Shown: positions 24,547 through 37,576 of the stretch, in pieces
How the letters are laid out: each line of letters begins with the position of its first letter
Position numbering within the stretch: position 1 is the first letter of the stretch
From: Limonium bicolor
Taxonomy: Eukaryota; Streptophyta; Magnoliopsida; Caryophyllales; Plumbaginaceae
Direction: 5' to 3'
DNA: 64,000 nucleotides
Assembly: GCA_023374045.1 (NCBI GenBank)
Contig: CM041776.1
Coordinates: forward strand, 135,721,296-135,785,295
Notes under the pieces: generated by a model
Database searches by the model: none
The model's input: the letters and a program-made list of their open reading frames with translations, nothing else
Told to the model about the DNA's origin: nothing
Translations under genes and position numbers: made by a program

Positions 24547-25216
24547 GTAGTAGTATGAATGAAAGCATGTATGTATGTATGTATTTGTAAAATAAATCGC
24601 ATGTATTCGACCAAGTGGTCGGCGTACCCTCGCTAGTACGCAGGGTATGCGGAAGTCATATGCGGCGAAAGCTGAGCCCCTTGGGGCAACGTTTTTAGTG
24701 TGCAGGTACCCGAAGCGGACATGATCACAGTACGAGACCGACAACTAAATTTGGATAGCAAGGAGTGGGATGTAGATAGTAGTGAATTGTATAAAGCTTG
24801 TAGCCTCGTTGTAGAATTGTACCAAGGGGTATACCTTGTACTTAGAAAGTAAGTAGCTTGTGAGGAATGGGTAGATGTTAGACTCTTAATGAGTATGTAT
24901 GAAACTGAAATAGGTATTGTATTGTATAAGGATCTTAGTAAACTCGGTGTACTACATTGTATTGAACTTATGGAGTATTGTATTGAATGGGAAGTTGTAG
25001 TACTTGGTTGTAAGTGTAGTAAGGATTGTATTTGTGTACCACTCGGATATTCCGGTCCATCAGACCGATGCTGTATGTAGTAGTAGCCTTGTTAGTCACG
25101 TGGGTGGCTAACGGCATTGTATTACCTGCCGTTGTGTAAGAATGTATCCGCTGCGTGAGTATGGATGCATAAGGATATTGGACGGTAATGACGGTATTAG
25201 CGGTAGGGGTGTTACA
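24547..25216 (+). repeat. 3' LTR of element A, right portion
   Basis: Matches 3238-3900 in the 5' LTR and ends GGTGTTACA. Element A ends here; the sequence changes abruptly at 25217 to an inverted LTR fragment. Confidence 0.88.
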
Positions 25217-26235
25217 AATCCTTACTCAACTTTTTGCTCAATTTCTACAAATTTCCATTCTCATTTTCACACTTTGCACACTTGTGCATTCCTACACTTC
25301 TCTTTGCATCTTGCACTTTGTCCTAATTCCATTTTACCATCCCAATTCATTTCCAAGCAAATACACAACCTATACACAAGTCTAACACTCATTTTACTAA
25401 CTCTTGCACACTAGTTCTTCCTAGATTTTCCAATGCATTACTACACTTCTTGCAACAGATTTTACACCCCTTTTATTCTCATACTACAATTACCACTCCA
25501 TGGTTACTAAACATCCTTTCTCATCCCAATACACACCTTGGTTCTCCCATCCACTAAGTCATCCAACAATTGCTTATTTTCTACTAAAATTTTGGCCATA
25601 GTTACCTACAATTCTAACTTATCCACATAGATCCATTATCACCAAAATAATTCCTAAACTAGCCACACCCATACAAGGGTCCTACCAGCAATCAAAAAAA
25701 TATCAATTCATCAATACTTCGTCAAACTGCAATACCAATACACATACACAATTTATTTGGCTTTAAGGCCCTCAATTCAAATGTCAATTCATAAATACTC
25801 TCAAACTTCCATCAACTACAATACTAGTACAATATTTTGGGTTCTTTAATTCATTTACCCATTCTCATTACTCTAATGCATTAAAATTTAGCATTAAGAA
25901 GGAGCTCTAACCTTAAGCTCATAATTCCTTCTTTTCTTTTCCAATTCTCCTCGTTCTCTCTCTCTTGCTCAAAATCGGACAAATGGGGAATGGAGTTGCC
26001 AAACTCCATCCCAACACCCAAATTACACAAAAAGGATATAATTAAACTTCTAATCCATTAGAATAACATTTATCCAATGAAAGGCTTAAATTGCCATAAG
26101 TTAGGGTTTACCTTTTTGGAACCTTTAAGAGGGGTTTTTGCCCTTGGTTCAAGAAGGTGATCCCACCACCATTGGAAGGTTGAATTGATGCTCAAAAGAG
26201 AGAAAACTAGAGCATTACAAATGGGGAAAATCGGC
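25217..26235 (-). repeat. A': inverted fragment of an A-related LTR
   Basis: The reverse complement of 25550-26235 matches LTR A at about 10690-11460, for example around CCTTCTTGAACCAAGGGC and the ACCTACCAGCAATCAAAA phrase. It is therefore a minus-oriented, diverged relative into which A inserted. It is cut off at 26236 by LTR C. Reading frames here are unremarkable. Confidence 0.75.
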
Positions 26236-28597
26236 TGAAATACCCCAAACCTTGATATGTTGTTTAAATATTGAAATATGGTATATTAAGGCTAATAAGT
26301 GCCTTGGAAACATTAGTGAACAATTTAAACCATAGTAAACACAATAAAGTACCGTTAAGACAGTTTGAGCAAAAACATGCTCTAAGCTTGGAATGAACTT
26401 GGTTAGGACCCAAGAGCCTACCAAGACTTTATTAACATGCAATTATGATTTGATAAGGCCAATTAAGTTCTTAAGAAACATTGGTAGACAATTTAAACAA
26501 AAAAAACACAAGAAAACACCATAAAGTCAATTTAAGCAAATACTTGCCCTAGAGTTGGTGTAGCCTTGTATAAGACCTAAAGGTCATTACTAGACCTTAT
26601 TAACATGCTAATGAACATGTTAAATTAATTACTTAAGAAAACCAAGCTTGAAAACAAGTTAAAACACAAAATGTGCTTTAAAGAACCTTAAAGCACATTT
26701 TTGAAAAATTGTCTTGGAAATGAGTTATGAGTGGCTAAATGTCCATCATTAATCTTTAATCAACATGTGTACTACTTAGCATCACATTAGGAATTCCAAA
26801 TCAATGGGAAATCAAAAATTTCACATTTATGTGCACTAATTTGTGAATAGTGCTCAAATAGTGCTAGTTTAAGACATAAGTCAACTTTAATTAGTTAAAT
26901 GGTCAACAAAGACCATAAGTATCTTATATATTGAAGGGGGGGACGGTTTTTAGAGTGTGAGTCATCACACTTGGCCAGAAAATAAAGAAAAAAAGAATAA
27001 AGAATAAAGTAAAAGTTACTATTTACCTTTATAACATAAAATATCTTCCAAACTCACCTCTCTCCTCACCTTTCTTCATTTCCTCTTGTTCCCAACGTGT
27101 TCTTCCTCCATTATCCCAACCAAAACCGTGCTTGCTACAACACCTCTCTTCTCCAACTTCATTTGCTCACCAAATGTTCAATATTGCTCCAAATCAAAAA
27201 CTAAGCACATATTTGTCTTAGTTGAGTCAAGGCCTTCCATCCTCTCTTTTCAAAATTCCAAAAGCTCAAGTTTGATGCCATGGAGAAACTCCATTGATAG
27301 GGTAAAATTCAGTTTGAAGAGCTCCTTTGCTTCTTCTCTCATTCAAGGTAAGAAAAGTGAAAGAAAAACTAAGTTTCCTTCACTTTTGTGCATTACCGAA
27401 AATTGTCTTCTCATGGAGTCTTGTTTTTACTCCTTGAACTAGCTTGTTTTAATCTCCAAAGACTAGTGGAGGTCCTCCTTGATTCATACCCAAGTATATC
27501 CTAAGACTTCAAAGGTAATTATCCATTTTAATACCTTAAAGCACTCTTTTTAACCTAGGAATGATTCCTTAAGTTTTGGTGTATCCCTTAGTACTCATTG
27601 GAGTAATTGTATATTGCTTAGAACATTGAAAAGGGATTTAAGTTGGTTGCTAAAAAACAAGCAAGAAAATACAAGGAGAGGAGTGTGAGGAAAAGCTTGG
27701 AAAAACAAGGTAAATGACTTACCTTAAGGTGGTTTATTGCTTTAAAGGATGGGTTTAGATATGTACAAAGTGTAGCTTAGAGTTTACACTAAGTAAGGGC
27801 TATAAAACCTAGGAGAAAGAACATAATCATATTTGGGAACTTGTGACTAAGGAGCAAATGGTAAATTGAGCTAGTAAAACAATCACAAGGTGAATTACAA
27901 GAATACTTCTATGGCAATGGGAGCCTTGTTGTGTGTATTTGCAGGTTAAAGGAAATTATTATGTGGGAAATTCAGTGTTTAAGATTAATGCAATTTAAGG
28001 GCCTAAGAGCCATGTTATTTAAGGGCCTAAGTGCCAAGCAATTTAAGTTTGTGCACTATATTGTGATGTAGTGTAGTTTGGGTGTAGTTGTGTGTTAAGA
28101 ACATTCATAGTGGATTTGAATGTCTTTGATTGTTTAAGGATGAAAAACAATGTGTTTATGTGTAAGGTTATACTAAAGAAGCTATGGCAAAGTTAAGTTG
28201 ATAAACGAGGAGTTCTAAGTGTTTAAAAGAAGTTTGGTGACCTAGGTTGTACTAGGAATGGTTAAGGTTTAAATTGGTGAAAGAAAGTGAATTAAGATAT
28301 TCATAAGTATTAGAATGACTTAGGCATTGTTCATGGAAATTTAGAGCCTAAAGGAGTGATTTTTGGTATAGCAAAGTAATGGTAAGAGTGTGGTTTAATC
28401 TTGTGCAAAGTTTGGTGAACAATGGAAGTGTAATGCCTTGTGAAGGTTTGATTATGAACTTGTGGGAAAGACTTGAGGAGTGTGTGTAAGGGGGATGAGT
28501 GTGATGCAAAATGATGCTTTAGGAGTGGTTATCTTGTTGTGGAAGAACACTTTGGTTAGTGGAAGTCTTAGGCAAAATTACAAGTTACAAGTGTAAG
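26236..28597 (+). repeat. LTR C, truncated, same family as LTR of element E
   Basis: Begins TGAAATACCCCAAAC and matches the reverse complement of the E LTR inward from 32864, including the repeated phrase TTAAGGGCCTAAG at about 27995-28040 (E: 31330-31370). It stops at 28597 where LTR D begins, so D inserted in it; the rest of C lies outside the window. A frame at 27086-27442 is leader-like Ser/Leu/Lys-rich sequence, not a recognisable protein. Confidence 0.8.
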
Positions 28598-28824
28598 TGA
28601 AATACCGGATTTCTTTTATAAAAACCCTAAATAATATTATTAAACACTAAATTAGTATATGGTATTATTTAAAAATTATTTAGGGGACTTCTTATATTAA
28701 ATTCTAAGTAATAATACAATTTAATTTAATTTATTATATGGTATTATGAATTTAATAACAAGATTTATAAGTCAATAAATCTTGGAAAAATTTCTAGACA
28801 CTCTAATTATATTATAAAGATTTT
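28598..28824 (+). repeat. LTR D, first 227 bp, related to LTR of element F
   Basis: Begins TGAAATACCGG. It shares ATTTATAAGTCAATAAATCTT and TATTATAAAGATTTT with F LTR 1 (33590-33655). It is interrupted by element E; the five bases before E are ATTTT, the expected left target duplication. Confidence 0.75.
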
Positions 28825-31800
28825 TGTAACACCCCTACTACACACTTAGCATTAAATAAAATCGCAGCGGAAAAACAACTAAACAATAACTAATCGATTC
28901 GGTGCTACAACGCCGTCAACCACCCACGTGGTTAACAAGGCAGAATAAATACAAGTGTACCGGTCTGATGATCAGACTCCCGAGCATTAGGTACTAACAA
29001 CCATATATATACATAACCAACATACCGAGTATTTAATACAAACCATCACTGTAAACTGTAAACGACCATCACTGTCATACAACGGTAACAAAATATAACG
29101 CCTCGGGAGCACAGGCGCATCCCGGGCTCAACATCCAAAATAGCCAAAAGTAGTCCTGCAGCCTAGAATCTATAGCCATTCCGCTTCCTCGATCCTCATC
29201 CTGCAGTAAAAATATGGAGCCCCCGAGGGGGTCAGCAACCCTTGGCTGGTATGGTTAACGCGCAGCCCATCGGCTACCGGGATACGCGCAACTAATTGTC
29301 ATGATGACATGGCATTCATTTTAACATATAACATATACATATGGCATAGCAACAATAATGCATAGCACCACATCACATACACAGTGAGTACACTTCCCAC
29401 AACAACAAACCAAGAAGGTTAATCAACATAAGAAGCCTAGAGAATGGTTCACCCTCATGTTAAGCTTGTTACACACACTCATTACCGTTCTGTTAGTCGA
29501 ACGAGTAACTTAAGTCACAGATGGTTCGGATATTGTGACCCGAACACACCACACAAACACATGTTCCCACTAAACCGATCATAAGTCAGAATAGGTAAGC
29601 TTTGGAGGAAGCTAGCGGGAGACCGAACGTCAAATAAAGGAGAACAATCTTAACATCATAAGAGTCGAATCTGATACAGATGTCTACTCTTAAACTTACA
29701 TGCATGACCGGACAACCGGATTCCTCACTCCCCAGTTAGCACTTATTAGAAGTTCAACAGTGGAACTTAACAAACAATTCACAAGCAAGTGGTAAGTCAT
29801 GTTAGACACACACAAGGGAAATGAGTCACGTCATAACATCACAATAGTATAAACAACTGTAAACTCATTACATGACTTAATCTTACAAGGTCATAAACAC
29901 ACAGAAAAATACACAACACACAAGCCGGTGTAAACCGGTAGGCAACAGACTGCAAGAAAACCATACCTTGGTCCTTGCTTCGATTGATTTCCACCGTAGG
30001 TCACCCCTATACATGTTTAAGAATGTCGGTTAATTAACTTACTTACCTTCAAATTCACTAAGTGTTTAACAAGGTTATATGACATGTTTTAATCCCCAAA
30101 CTTATCCTTGATTACCTTCATCATACCCCCTAGGGTTAACTACTTAAGCCACACTTTGTTTGTTTCTTTTTTTTACAAGTTTTGGTCCGACCGAACTTAC
30201 CGACCGACCTTACACAAGGTCGGTCCATTCCAGAACACACATTACCGTCAAAATTTCTGCTCCGACCGACCTTGCAAGTTCGGCCCACAAGTTCGGTCTA
30301 TTCCCGAGAGTTTTTCCCCCTTTGAAAACTCAGGCCCGACCGATCTTGGCAAGTCCGGTCGCAAGATCGGTCGATTCCCGAGACTCTCTTACGTACAAAA
30401 ATTTAGGCATGACCGACCTTGTAAGTTCGGTCCCAAGGTCGGTCTATTCTAGAGACTCAATCCGTACTAAAAATCCATGCCGGACCGACCTTGCAAGTCC
30501 GGTCCCCAAGGTCGGTCCATTCCAGAAACCATTTCTCGCAGGGTAAACTGGGCTCGACCGACCTTGCAGGTCCGGTCCCCAAGGTCGGTCTGCTCCAGAC
30601 CCTTGTTTCTAACTGCCCATTAAACTCCAAACTTCCCCACATATATCCTAGTATGTTCTAACCTTATTTGGGCACTTCAAACACACCTCAAGACCTCCAT
30701 TAAACTCCTTAAATCATTCACTAAATTCCTCCTCAAGCATTACACAATTTCTTATAAAAAAGGTTTACACTTGTAATGTTTTTCACTAAGTTTCTATGTG
30801 GTGTTTCATACCTACAACTTCCACTATTCCCAAATATTTTCTCACCACTACAACATCATCTCCCTAGCATCTTTTCTTCCTAAGCAAACTCCTTGAATAT
30901 CTCTACAAGCTTATAGCTCCTCCATGCAACACATCACTTCTTCTTATTCACCAACATTGCACAAGTCCTAAACACAATCTCACCATGATCTTGAACTATC
31001 CCAAAGCACTCATTTGCATTCTAAATCCTCTAAAACATTGCCTAAGTCCTTTTTACATCTTAGAATACCTTAATGCATGTTTCTTTCACTAGTAGAACAC
31101 TTAACCTTTCAAACACTTCCTTACTTCCCAACTCATTTTAAACACCTAAAACTTCTTATACATTATCTAAATTTCGACATGGGTTCTGCTAGAACATTAC
31201 CAAGCCAAAACACATTGTTTTCACCATTAAACATTCAAGAACACTTAAATCCATCAAAAACATTCATGTACACAAAACTTCACTCATTTAACACTACATC
31301 ACAATATAGTGCATAATTTAAATTGCTTGGCACTTAGGCCCTTAAATAACATGGCTCTTAGGCCCTTAAATTGCACAACCATAAACACTGAATTTCCACA
31401 ATACATTTGCCTTTGACCTGCAAATACACCCAACAATACATATGCCTCTTACTAAGCCCTTGAGAGCATTTTTCTAAGTCATTTACCATTGGCTCCTTAA
31501 TTAGTTTTAATAAGCAAACTAAGCTCATTTCTCCTAAGACATTACACTACATTAGGTTAGCATATTTACCTCTTTTCCTCACAACTACTTTCTTGTTTCC
31601 TTGTTTAAAAATCGGTAAGGATGTTTGATTCCTTGTCAACTTCTAAACAATATACAAATAATGAAATGAGTATACAAGCTTTATACTTCATCTCATTGTA
31701 AACCTTAAATACATAGATTGCCTTAGAACATTTAGATGATTGTTTTACCTTGGATATGAAAGAGAGTTTGGATATGTAGCAAGAGAGGACTCCACCAAGC

Positions 31801-32864
31801 CCTTGGAAGGTTCAAATGAAGCTAGAACAAAGAAATATAAGGGCACCATTAATGGTGATTTTCGGACAACATAAAAAACATGAAGGAAACATTGTTTTTC
31901 TTTGAGTTTCCTTACCTTGAAGCAAAGGAGAACAATAATATGTGAAAAGATGAGCTCAAGCTCCTCCCATGGAGATTCCTCTTGGCACCGAAATGGAGCT
32001 CTTGGAATTTTGAGAAGATAGGAATGAAGAGCTTGGCAAGACAAAGAAAATGGTGGTCTTTGTTTTGGATTTGGCAAAGTGAGCTAGGAGTTACAAGAGG
32101 TTAAAGATGATATATGGTGGTGGTAATTGCAAAACCGTGAATGGAGAGCAAGAAGGAGGTAGAAGAGAGGTTGGTCGTGGGAAATGAAGAGGGAAAGAAG
32201 AGAATGAAGATAAGTAACTAGTTTTTGATATTTAAAGTAAAAGTAAATAGTGATTTGCTTTATTAATTTTACTTACTTGATAACTAACAAGGGGGAGATG
32301 ACTCACCCTTATAAAAACCGGCCCCCATTAAGTAGTAAGGGGTATTTTAGTCTTTGTTGACCAATTGTCACACTTGTATTGACATATGTTATAAACTTGG
32401 TTAATTTGGTTACTATTCACAAAAACAAGGCACATAGTTGTGAAATTTTTGATTTCCCATTAATTTAGACTTCCTAATGTGATACTAAGTAGTACACATG
32501 TTAATTAAAGAGTAATGATGGACATTTAGCCACTCAAAACTCATTTACAAGACATTTTTTTAAAAAAAACGTGCTTTAAGACTCCTTAAAGCACATTTTG
32601 TGTTTTAACTTGTTTTCAAGCTTGGTTTTCTTTGGTAATTGGTTTAATATGTTCATTAATATATAAATGAGGTCTTGGTAAGCTCATTAGGTCTTAACCA
32701 AGCTTATCCCAAGCTTAGAGCACATTTTAGCCCTAATTGACTTTAAGGCATTTATTTGTGTTTTCAATGGTTTATATTGTTTACTAATGTTTCTAAGACT
32801 CTTTTTAGTCTTAATATACCACATTTTAATGTTTAAACCACATACTAGGGTTTGGGGTATTTCA
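28825..32864 (-). repeat. 3' LTR of element E
   Basis: 4040 bp. Its first 1.37 kb in plus coordinates match 62607-64000 closely. It contains the hairpin repeat array at 30185-30598. Near 32270-32330 the minus strand has a GGGGGCCGGTTTTTATAAGG context that could be the core promoter; the corresponding place in LTR C (about 26930) is similar. Frames such as 31745-32077 are within the putative leader and lack protein signatures. Confidence 0.88.
30185..30598. repeat. Hairpin tandem repeats in LTR E
   Basis: Six or so imperfect repeats, about 60-70 bp apart, each with the form GACCGACCTTGCAAGT...AAGGTCGGTC, in which GACCGACCTT pairs with AAGGTCGGTC. Successive copies differ but keep pairing, for example CCGATCTTG with CAAGATCGG. 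The other E LTR starts the same array at 63964. Long frames over this array are products of the repeat. Confidence 0.85.
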
Positions 32865-32865
32865 A

Positions 32866-32883
32866 TCTACCCCCCTTAAAAGA
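32866..32883 (-). other. Polypurine tract of element E
   Basis: On the minus strand TTCTTTTAAGGGGGGTAGAT lies directly before the 3' LTR, preceded by the common plant gypsy context GGGGACAAAG. Confidence 0.85.
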
Positions 32884-33149
32884 ACTTTGTCCCCAAAGTT
32901 CACACTTCCACATATCCTAAATATTAGAAAAGGACACGGGAATTCTCATAAAACAATATCCCATAACAATATTAACAACATACTTACATAACATCGGACA
33001 AGGTCCATACAACAACATCAACATACTTACATAACATCGGACACAAGGTCCAAATAACATAACATCATTCAGACACAACGGTCTGTAACATAACAACATA
33101 ACATAGACGATGTATTTAAATACACGTCGTACACACATAACCGAAACGG

Positions 33150-33168
33150 CTCTACCCCCCCTTAAAAT
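33150..33168 (-). other. Second polypurine-like tract of element E
   Basis: Minus strand: ATTTTAAGGGGGGGTAGAG, preceded by GGTACGGGGCGTACCC. It lies just after the end of pol and about 280 bp upstream of the regular tract. Confidence 0.65.
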
Positions 33169-33201
33169 AGGGGTACGCCCCGTACCCTATACATACAAAT
33201 A

Positions 33202-33412
33202 CTAAGAAGTAAACAATGACGGGTACTTCACCTTCATCTTATCTTCCAGCTCCCAAGTGGCCTCCTCGACGTCCTGGTTAGACCAGAGAACCTTCACCAG
33301 TCTCACAGACTTATGGCGAGTGTCTCGAGTCTTAGTATCCAGAATCCGTACCGGAGTCTCCACTGATCGCATGGTCAGCTCTAAGGTTAGCCTTTCAGGC
33401 TGAAGCACATGA
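33202..33412 (-). pseudogene. pol: C-terminal end of E pol, chromodomain-like segment
   Basis: The frame reads LQPERLTLE, then RILDTKTRDTRHKSVRLVKV and LWSNQDVEEATWE, ending YPSLFTS. This is the typical C-terminal end of Tekay/Del-type polyproteins, where a chromodomain-like module follows integrase and may guide integration to heterochromatin. It is separated from the rest of pol (56692 onwards) by element F. The flanks join in frame if F and one CATGA are removed. The ATG at 33408 is created by the break and is not a start. Confidence 0.85.
33408..33412. other. Left target-site duplication of element F
   Basis: CATGA, repeated at 56692-56696 directly after the right LTR of F. Confidence 0.92.
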
Positions 33413-36392
33413 TGAAATACCCCTAAATTAATTTAAATTAATTTAGGGGATTTCTTTTATTAAAAATTAAATTATTATATGGAATTATGAGTATTGAATT
33501 ATTAATGAATTGTGAAATTTATTTAGGGGTTTCTCCTATTTAACCCTAATTATTATACATTATTATATAGTATTATGAATTTAATAATAAGATTTATAAG
33601 TCAATAAATCTTGGGAAAATTTCTAAACACTCCAAATATATTATAAAGATTTTAGGAAGTGTTGGAACATTGTTTTGAAACATAAAAGTCAATATAAAAT
33701 TCTAGGAACCTTAAAGCTTATTAAGCCTTGTTAGAGTTGACTTTTTGAGAATGGTCAAACCAGGCCATGAAACCTATACCAATAAATAGGTTATGAAAAA
33801 CCATGAAGATCGATAAAAAGAACGTTAAAAACGGATCATCCTAGCCAAAGTTATGATAAATTGAAGTTTAGAGCCAAAATTTTGAAGGATGCTGACGTGT
33901 CCAGGACACGTGTCGCGCCCAGTCAGCACCCAAGACACTTAATCGTTTGATTTTCCCAGCGTTTTGGCATGTCGAGGGTCGATCTTTAGACACCTATATC
34001 TTTTTCCCTACTCCACCATTTGGTATGCCGTTTGTTTCATTCGATTCTCCTATCTTTCCTCTTTCCAACCATTACTCACACACCATCTAACTCCTTCTAC
34101 AATGATCGGAAAGTTGATCCAAAGTTGGCTCCTCGCGATTGCGTAACCCAGAACTGCAGTTTTTCCTGGAATCGGGTAAACTTCGTCACGCCATAACTTC
34201 TTCATTTCTCGTCCAAATTTCGTGTTCTTTAGCTTGTTTTGAAGATCTCAAATCCCTCTATAACTTTCATGTTTATGGCCAAGGCTGATTCGCACTTGTT
34301 TGGGAGATAAATCTGTCTTAAGTTGCCCACTCGATCACGGCGGTAATTCTGCCCAGTTTCATCCCGAACCAACTAGGTAAACTCGGATCTTGTGAGATCT
34401 ATAACTTTCTCCCTAGTTCATCAAAATCAATGATTCTTCCACTAGCATCTAGAGTTACATGTCTAGTTTGGATTGTGATAGGTTCCATGAATCGAAGCTC
34501 TCTCAGTTGGTGCGAGTTGATTCGAGAAGGAGCTTACCTGAACCGCACATGAAATAACGATTTCCAGTTTTCCCGATTTGGTTTCGCCCCGTTAATGCAA
34601 TCCCGGTGAGTTTTTGATCAAATTGCTACGTTGTTGCCATTCTTAACTTCATTCTCGACCAAACCCACGTGGTAATTTATTCGATTATGCATTATATTGA
34701 GAGGAATTGGCGAAATCGAATTCGTAAACCCGAAACTCGACCTAACTTGAACCCAGATTGAATCTTTCGTAATACTGCATGAAATTGGGGAAATCGGTGT
34801 CAATAGATGCGTCTGGGGATTTCGAATTCAATGGAACAAGAACCACTCGATTTGGTTCTGGATTGAGAGAAAACGGTAGATTAGTACTCGGAATCGAGTT
34901 GAGTTCGATGATGAACTCGACAGTCAGGAGCCGTCCGATCTCAGTTAAAAGAAACGGACGGCCACGATTAAAACGTTTCAAAATATAAGTATAAGTTTTT
35001 AAATTATTTCCAGAATAAAGTCCTAACTTGCTAGATTTATTTAATGGCCTTCCCGAATGTATTTTGACTTGAAATTTTAACCATAGATTCCTTATAATGT
35101 CTAGTTTATTTTGATGTAAATTAATATGGGTTTTGAGTTTTTAAACATAAGTTATGATTTTTGCAAGTTACGAGAATTATGGAATTATTTGGGTAATTTA
35201 AAAAGATATTTTTATGCAATAAAAATTTTATAATATGTCTGAAATGTTATAGTTATTATATATAAATTTGGGAATTTTTGGACAAGGGTAAACAGGTTTT
35301 AAAATTTATGTTTATGGAATTTTCATAAGAATAACTTATAATATATGGTTTTTAATGTAACAAAAAAATTAAAGTATGGTTTGTTAATAAGCTTTTTAGG
35401 TTGGGGAAAATAAAGGAAACTAAATTAACATTTTATAACAGTATGTTTATAAATATTTTGGGTATTATCTTTTAGGTGAAGTAAAAGTTGTTTACACATA
35501 AATATACTCATATGAGAAGAATAAAATAGGAACTTATATTAAGTTGAGGTATTAAACTAAACTACATATTATTATTATGGAGGTTAATATGCTTAATTAA
35601 ACTAGGGTAAACGCTTTATTTTATAAACTATATATCAGTTGTGGATATGTCTAAAAGGTATTAAATAATTAAATACGATAAGAATTTCTTAAAGAATGTT
35701 TTGGATAAATTCTAAGGAAAATATAGGTATATATATAAATACATTAGAGGTAAATAAAGGTAGTAACATACCTTATGAGAACGTGTAAGAGGGAAAAGTT
35801 GGGATAAACCTTAATCATACGTGACAATTAAGTATATCAAATGTTACAGTGACATCTAGGTGGACTATTAGGGGAAATACATATCTTAAACCTTGAATAG
35901 GTGATGAAGTAAGATTAGCCAAGCGTAACCAAAGGGTTTAATTAAACTAAACCTATAATCAGGAGTGGGTAAATGGAATAAGTTAAGTATGCATTAAAGA
36001 TTTAATTACGAGATCTAGCCGGATCCTTAGGAGGGTGTAACTGTAAAACAAAACTATAGACTAATAGGAGTGGAGGATGTGTAGCGTTATAGTACCTTAA
36101 CTAATCAATGTTTGGAATACTTTAATTATAGGTGATTAGTGGAAGTAGTTCGCATTTTCAAGTTTGGTTACTGCTTCTACATATACCAGGTACGACTTCT
36201 CGTACTCAGATGCTTTAGGTGACGAATTTTATGGAACGTTTTGAGAAACGCTAAATGAGCATGAATGTATCTTGAAAGGAAATTGTTTGTGTGACTGACT
36301 CAGCCTGTTGTGACTAACTGAGCCTTGGATGTACAACTCACATGATCATTGGTTCCTTTAATCTGGTTATCTCATTAGATATTGACTGTTAA

Positions 36393-36463
36393 GGTTTACG
36401 CCTCTGCACTCTGTAGGACTGAGTGTTTTGGTATTGCACTTGTACAGTTAATAGTCTAGTGGG
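36393..36463 (+). repeat. Conserved ~70-bp block (F LTR 1)
   Basis: GTTTACGCCTCTGCACTC...; same block as in the interiors of A and B. Here the final palindrome reads TGCACTTGTACA. Confidence 0.8.
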
Positions 36464-36554
36464 AATGTGGGAAATGACAATCTTGGTATTGGATATGGAT
36501 TATTTCTATTAAGTGGTGCACTCACTTTTCACCGATGACCGAGAACGGGTCGGT

Positions 36555-36680
36555 GGCAGCGGAGGTCTGCTATACCTCGCCCCTTTGTGGCAACTGACAG
36601 CGGAGGTCTGTTTACCTCGCCCTTTGTGGCAACTGACAGCGGAGGTCTGTTTACCTCGCCCTTTGTGGCAACTGACTGGC
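36555..36680 (+). repeat. 39-bp tandem repeat, three units
   Basis: The unit starts CAGCGGAGGTCTG and ends CTTTGTGGCAACTGA. LTR 2 has four units (55926-56088). The reading frame over it is repeat-derived. Confidence 0.9.
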
Positions 36681-37293
36681 GGTGGGGGCCCATCTCTCCC
36701 AATTGGTTTTATTCCACTCTTGAGTTAAGGTTCTTGGGTCTTTCTAATCCTAATGGGAACTGAATCTAACTTAAGCAATGGATGTTCACTACTTCTGGCG
36801 TGGTTTCTTTTAAGTTGACTCGCTTTACTTCTTGTTTTTATCTCTATCCTTGACTTGATATCTTTGACTTGGTGTTTTGGTGTGCCTTGTTCTTCTGCTT
36901 TTGGTTCTAAGTGTTTGGCTTCATCTTATTGTTTATTTTTAGAGTTATGCTTTTAAACTGTTGTTTTGGAGAGTTGTACCAGTTCCATTCCAGGGAACTG
37001 ACTCCCCCTCCTGGGGTGGGCTGCTTGGTTTCATCTTGCAGGTACGAATTGCTATATAGGTAGCCACGAAGAGTATGAGTGTATGGGATGGGAATTAGGA
37101 ACTTTTGGAGAGCTATTGTATTTTGTTATTATTCTTTTATGTTATGTTTTCTCGAGTTCAGACCGTAGCATTTGTAATGTCATAAGTTGTAATTGGTGAG
37201 GTTTGGTGCCGGTGTTTGGAACCCGATGATCTGTAATCGCCTTAGTATTTTATTTCCGCTGCATTTATGATAAGTAGGGGCGTTACAGAAAGG

Positions 37294-37320
37294 TGGTATC
37301 AGAGCGTAGTTACGCTCTGA
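37294..37320 (+). other. Primer-binding site and hairpin of element F
   Basis: TGGTATCAGAGC (37294-37305) is complementary to initiator Met-tRNA, six bases after the LTR. TCAGAGCGTA (37299-37308) and TACGCTCTGA (37311-37320) form a perfect 10-bp stem with a 2-base centre overlapping the primer site. Confidence 0.88.
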
Positions 37321-37576
37321 GCCCGAGAAAACTAGCCGAGTGAAATACTTAGAATATAGGTGCCCTTAAAACTGGGGAAGCAGGGTAGAATTGGGAAGTG
37401 AGGATTCCAGAAAGGCACGTTACCCTTACCCCATACTTGACCTTATTTACATTACTCATGAACACTCTAACTACATACCGTCCCTGGGTAGTTATGAAAC
37501 ACTTCGCACGTTACTACATAGATATCTTGATTTAACATACAACTTCTGAACAACAAATACCATCCTTAGCAGCTAA

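Larger units (their letters stand above)
2854..25216 (+). mobile_element. Element A: non-autonomous LTR retroelement interrupted by CACTA1 and element B
   Basis: The visible parts are the end of the 5' LTR (2854-3900), primer-binding site (3906-3917), interior (3901-9694), polypurine tract (9676-9692) and 3' LTR (9695-13192 plus 24547-25216, about 4.16 kb without B). The LTR begins TGAAATACCC and ends GGTGTTACA. The first 80 bases of the interior closely resemble those of element E, so A belongs to the same Ty3/gypsy lineage. The interior shows no gag or pol motif on either strand, so A looks like a large retrotransposon derivative that would depend on a partner for proteins. CACTA1 sits in its 5' LTR and B in its 3' LTR. 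Confidence 0.75.
33413..37287 (+). repeat. 5' LTR of element F
   Basis: TGAAATACCCC...GGGGCGTTACA. It has three 39-bp tandem units at 36555-36680 and the conserved 70-bp block at 36393-36463. Frames inside (e.g. 34779-34988) recur in LTR 2 with indels and show no protein family. Confidence 0.92.

Noticed and set aside
27086..27442. 118-codon frame in LTR C as a possible host gene
   Set aside because: Falls in LTR sequence homologous to element E; Ser/Leu-rich with no motif.
30108..30546. Overlapping 114- and 128-codon frames in LTR E
   Set aside because: Arise from the hairpin tandem repeat, open in two frames at once; no protein signature.
36513..36728. 71-codon frame with repeated TAEVCLPRPLWQL
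   Set aside because: Produced by the 39-bp tandem repeat; the LTR 2 version is in a different frame.
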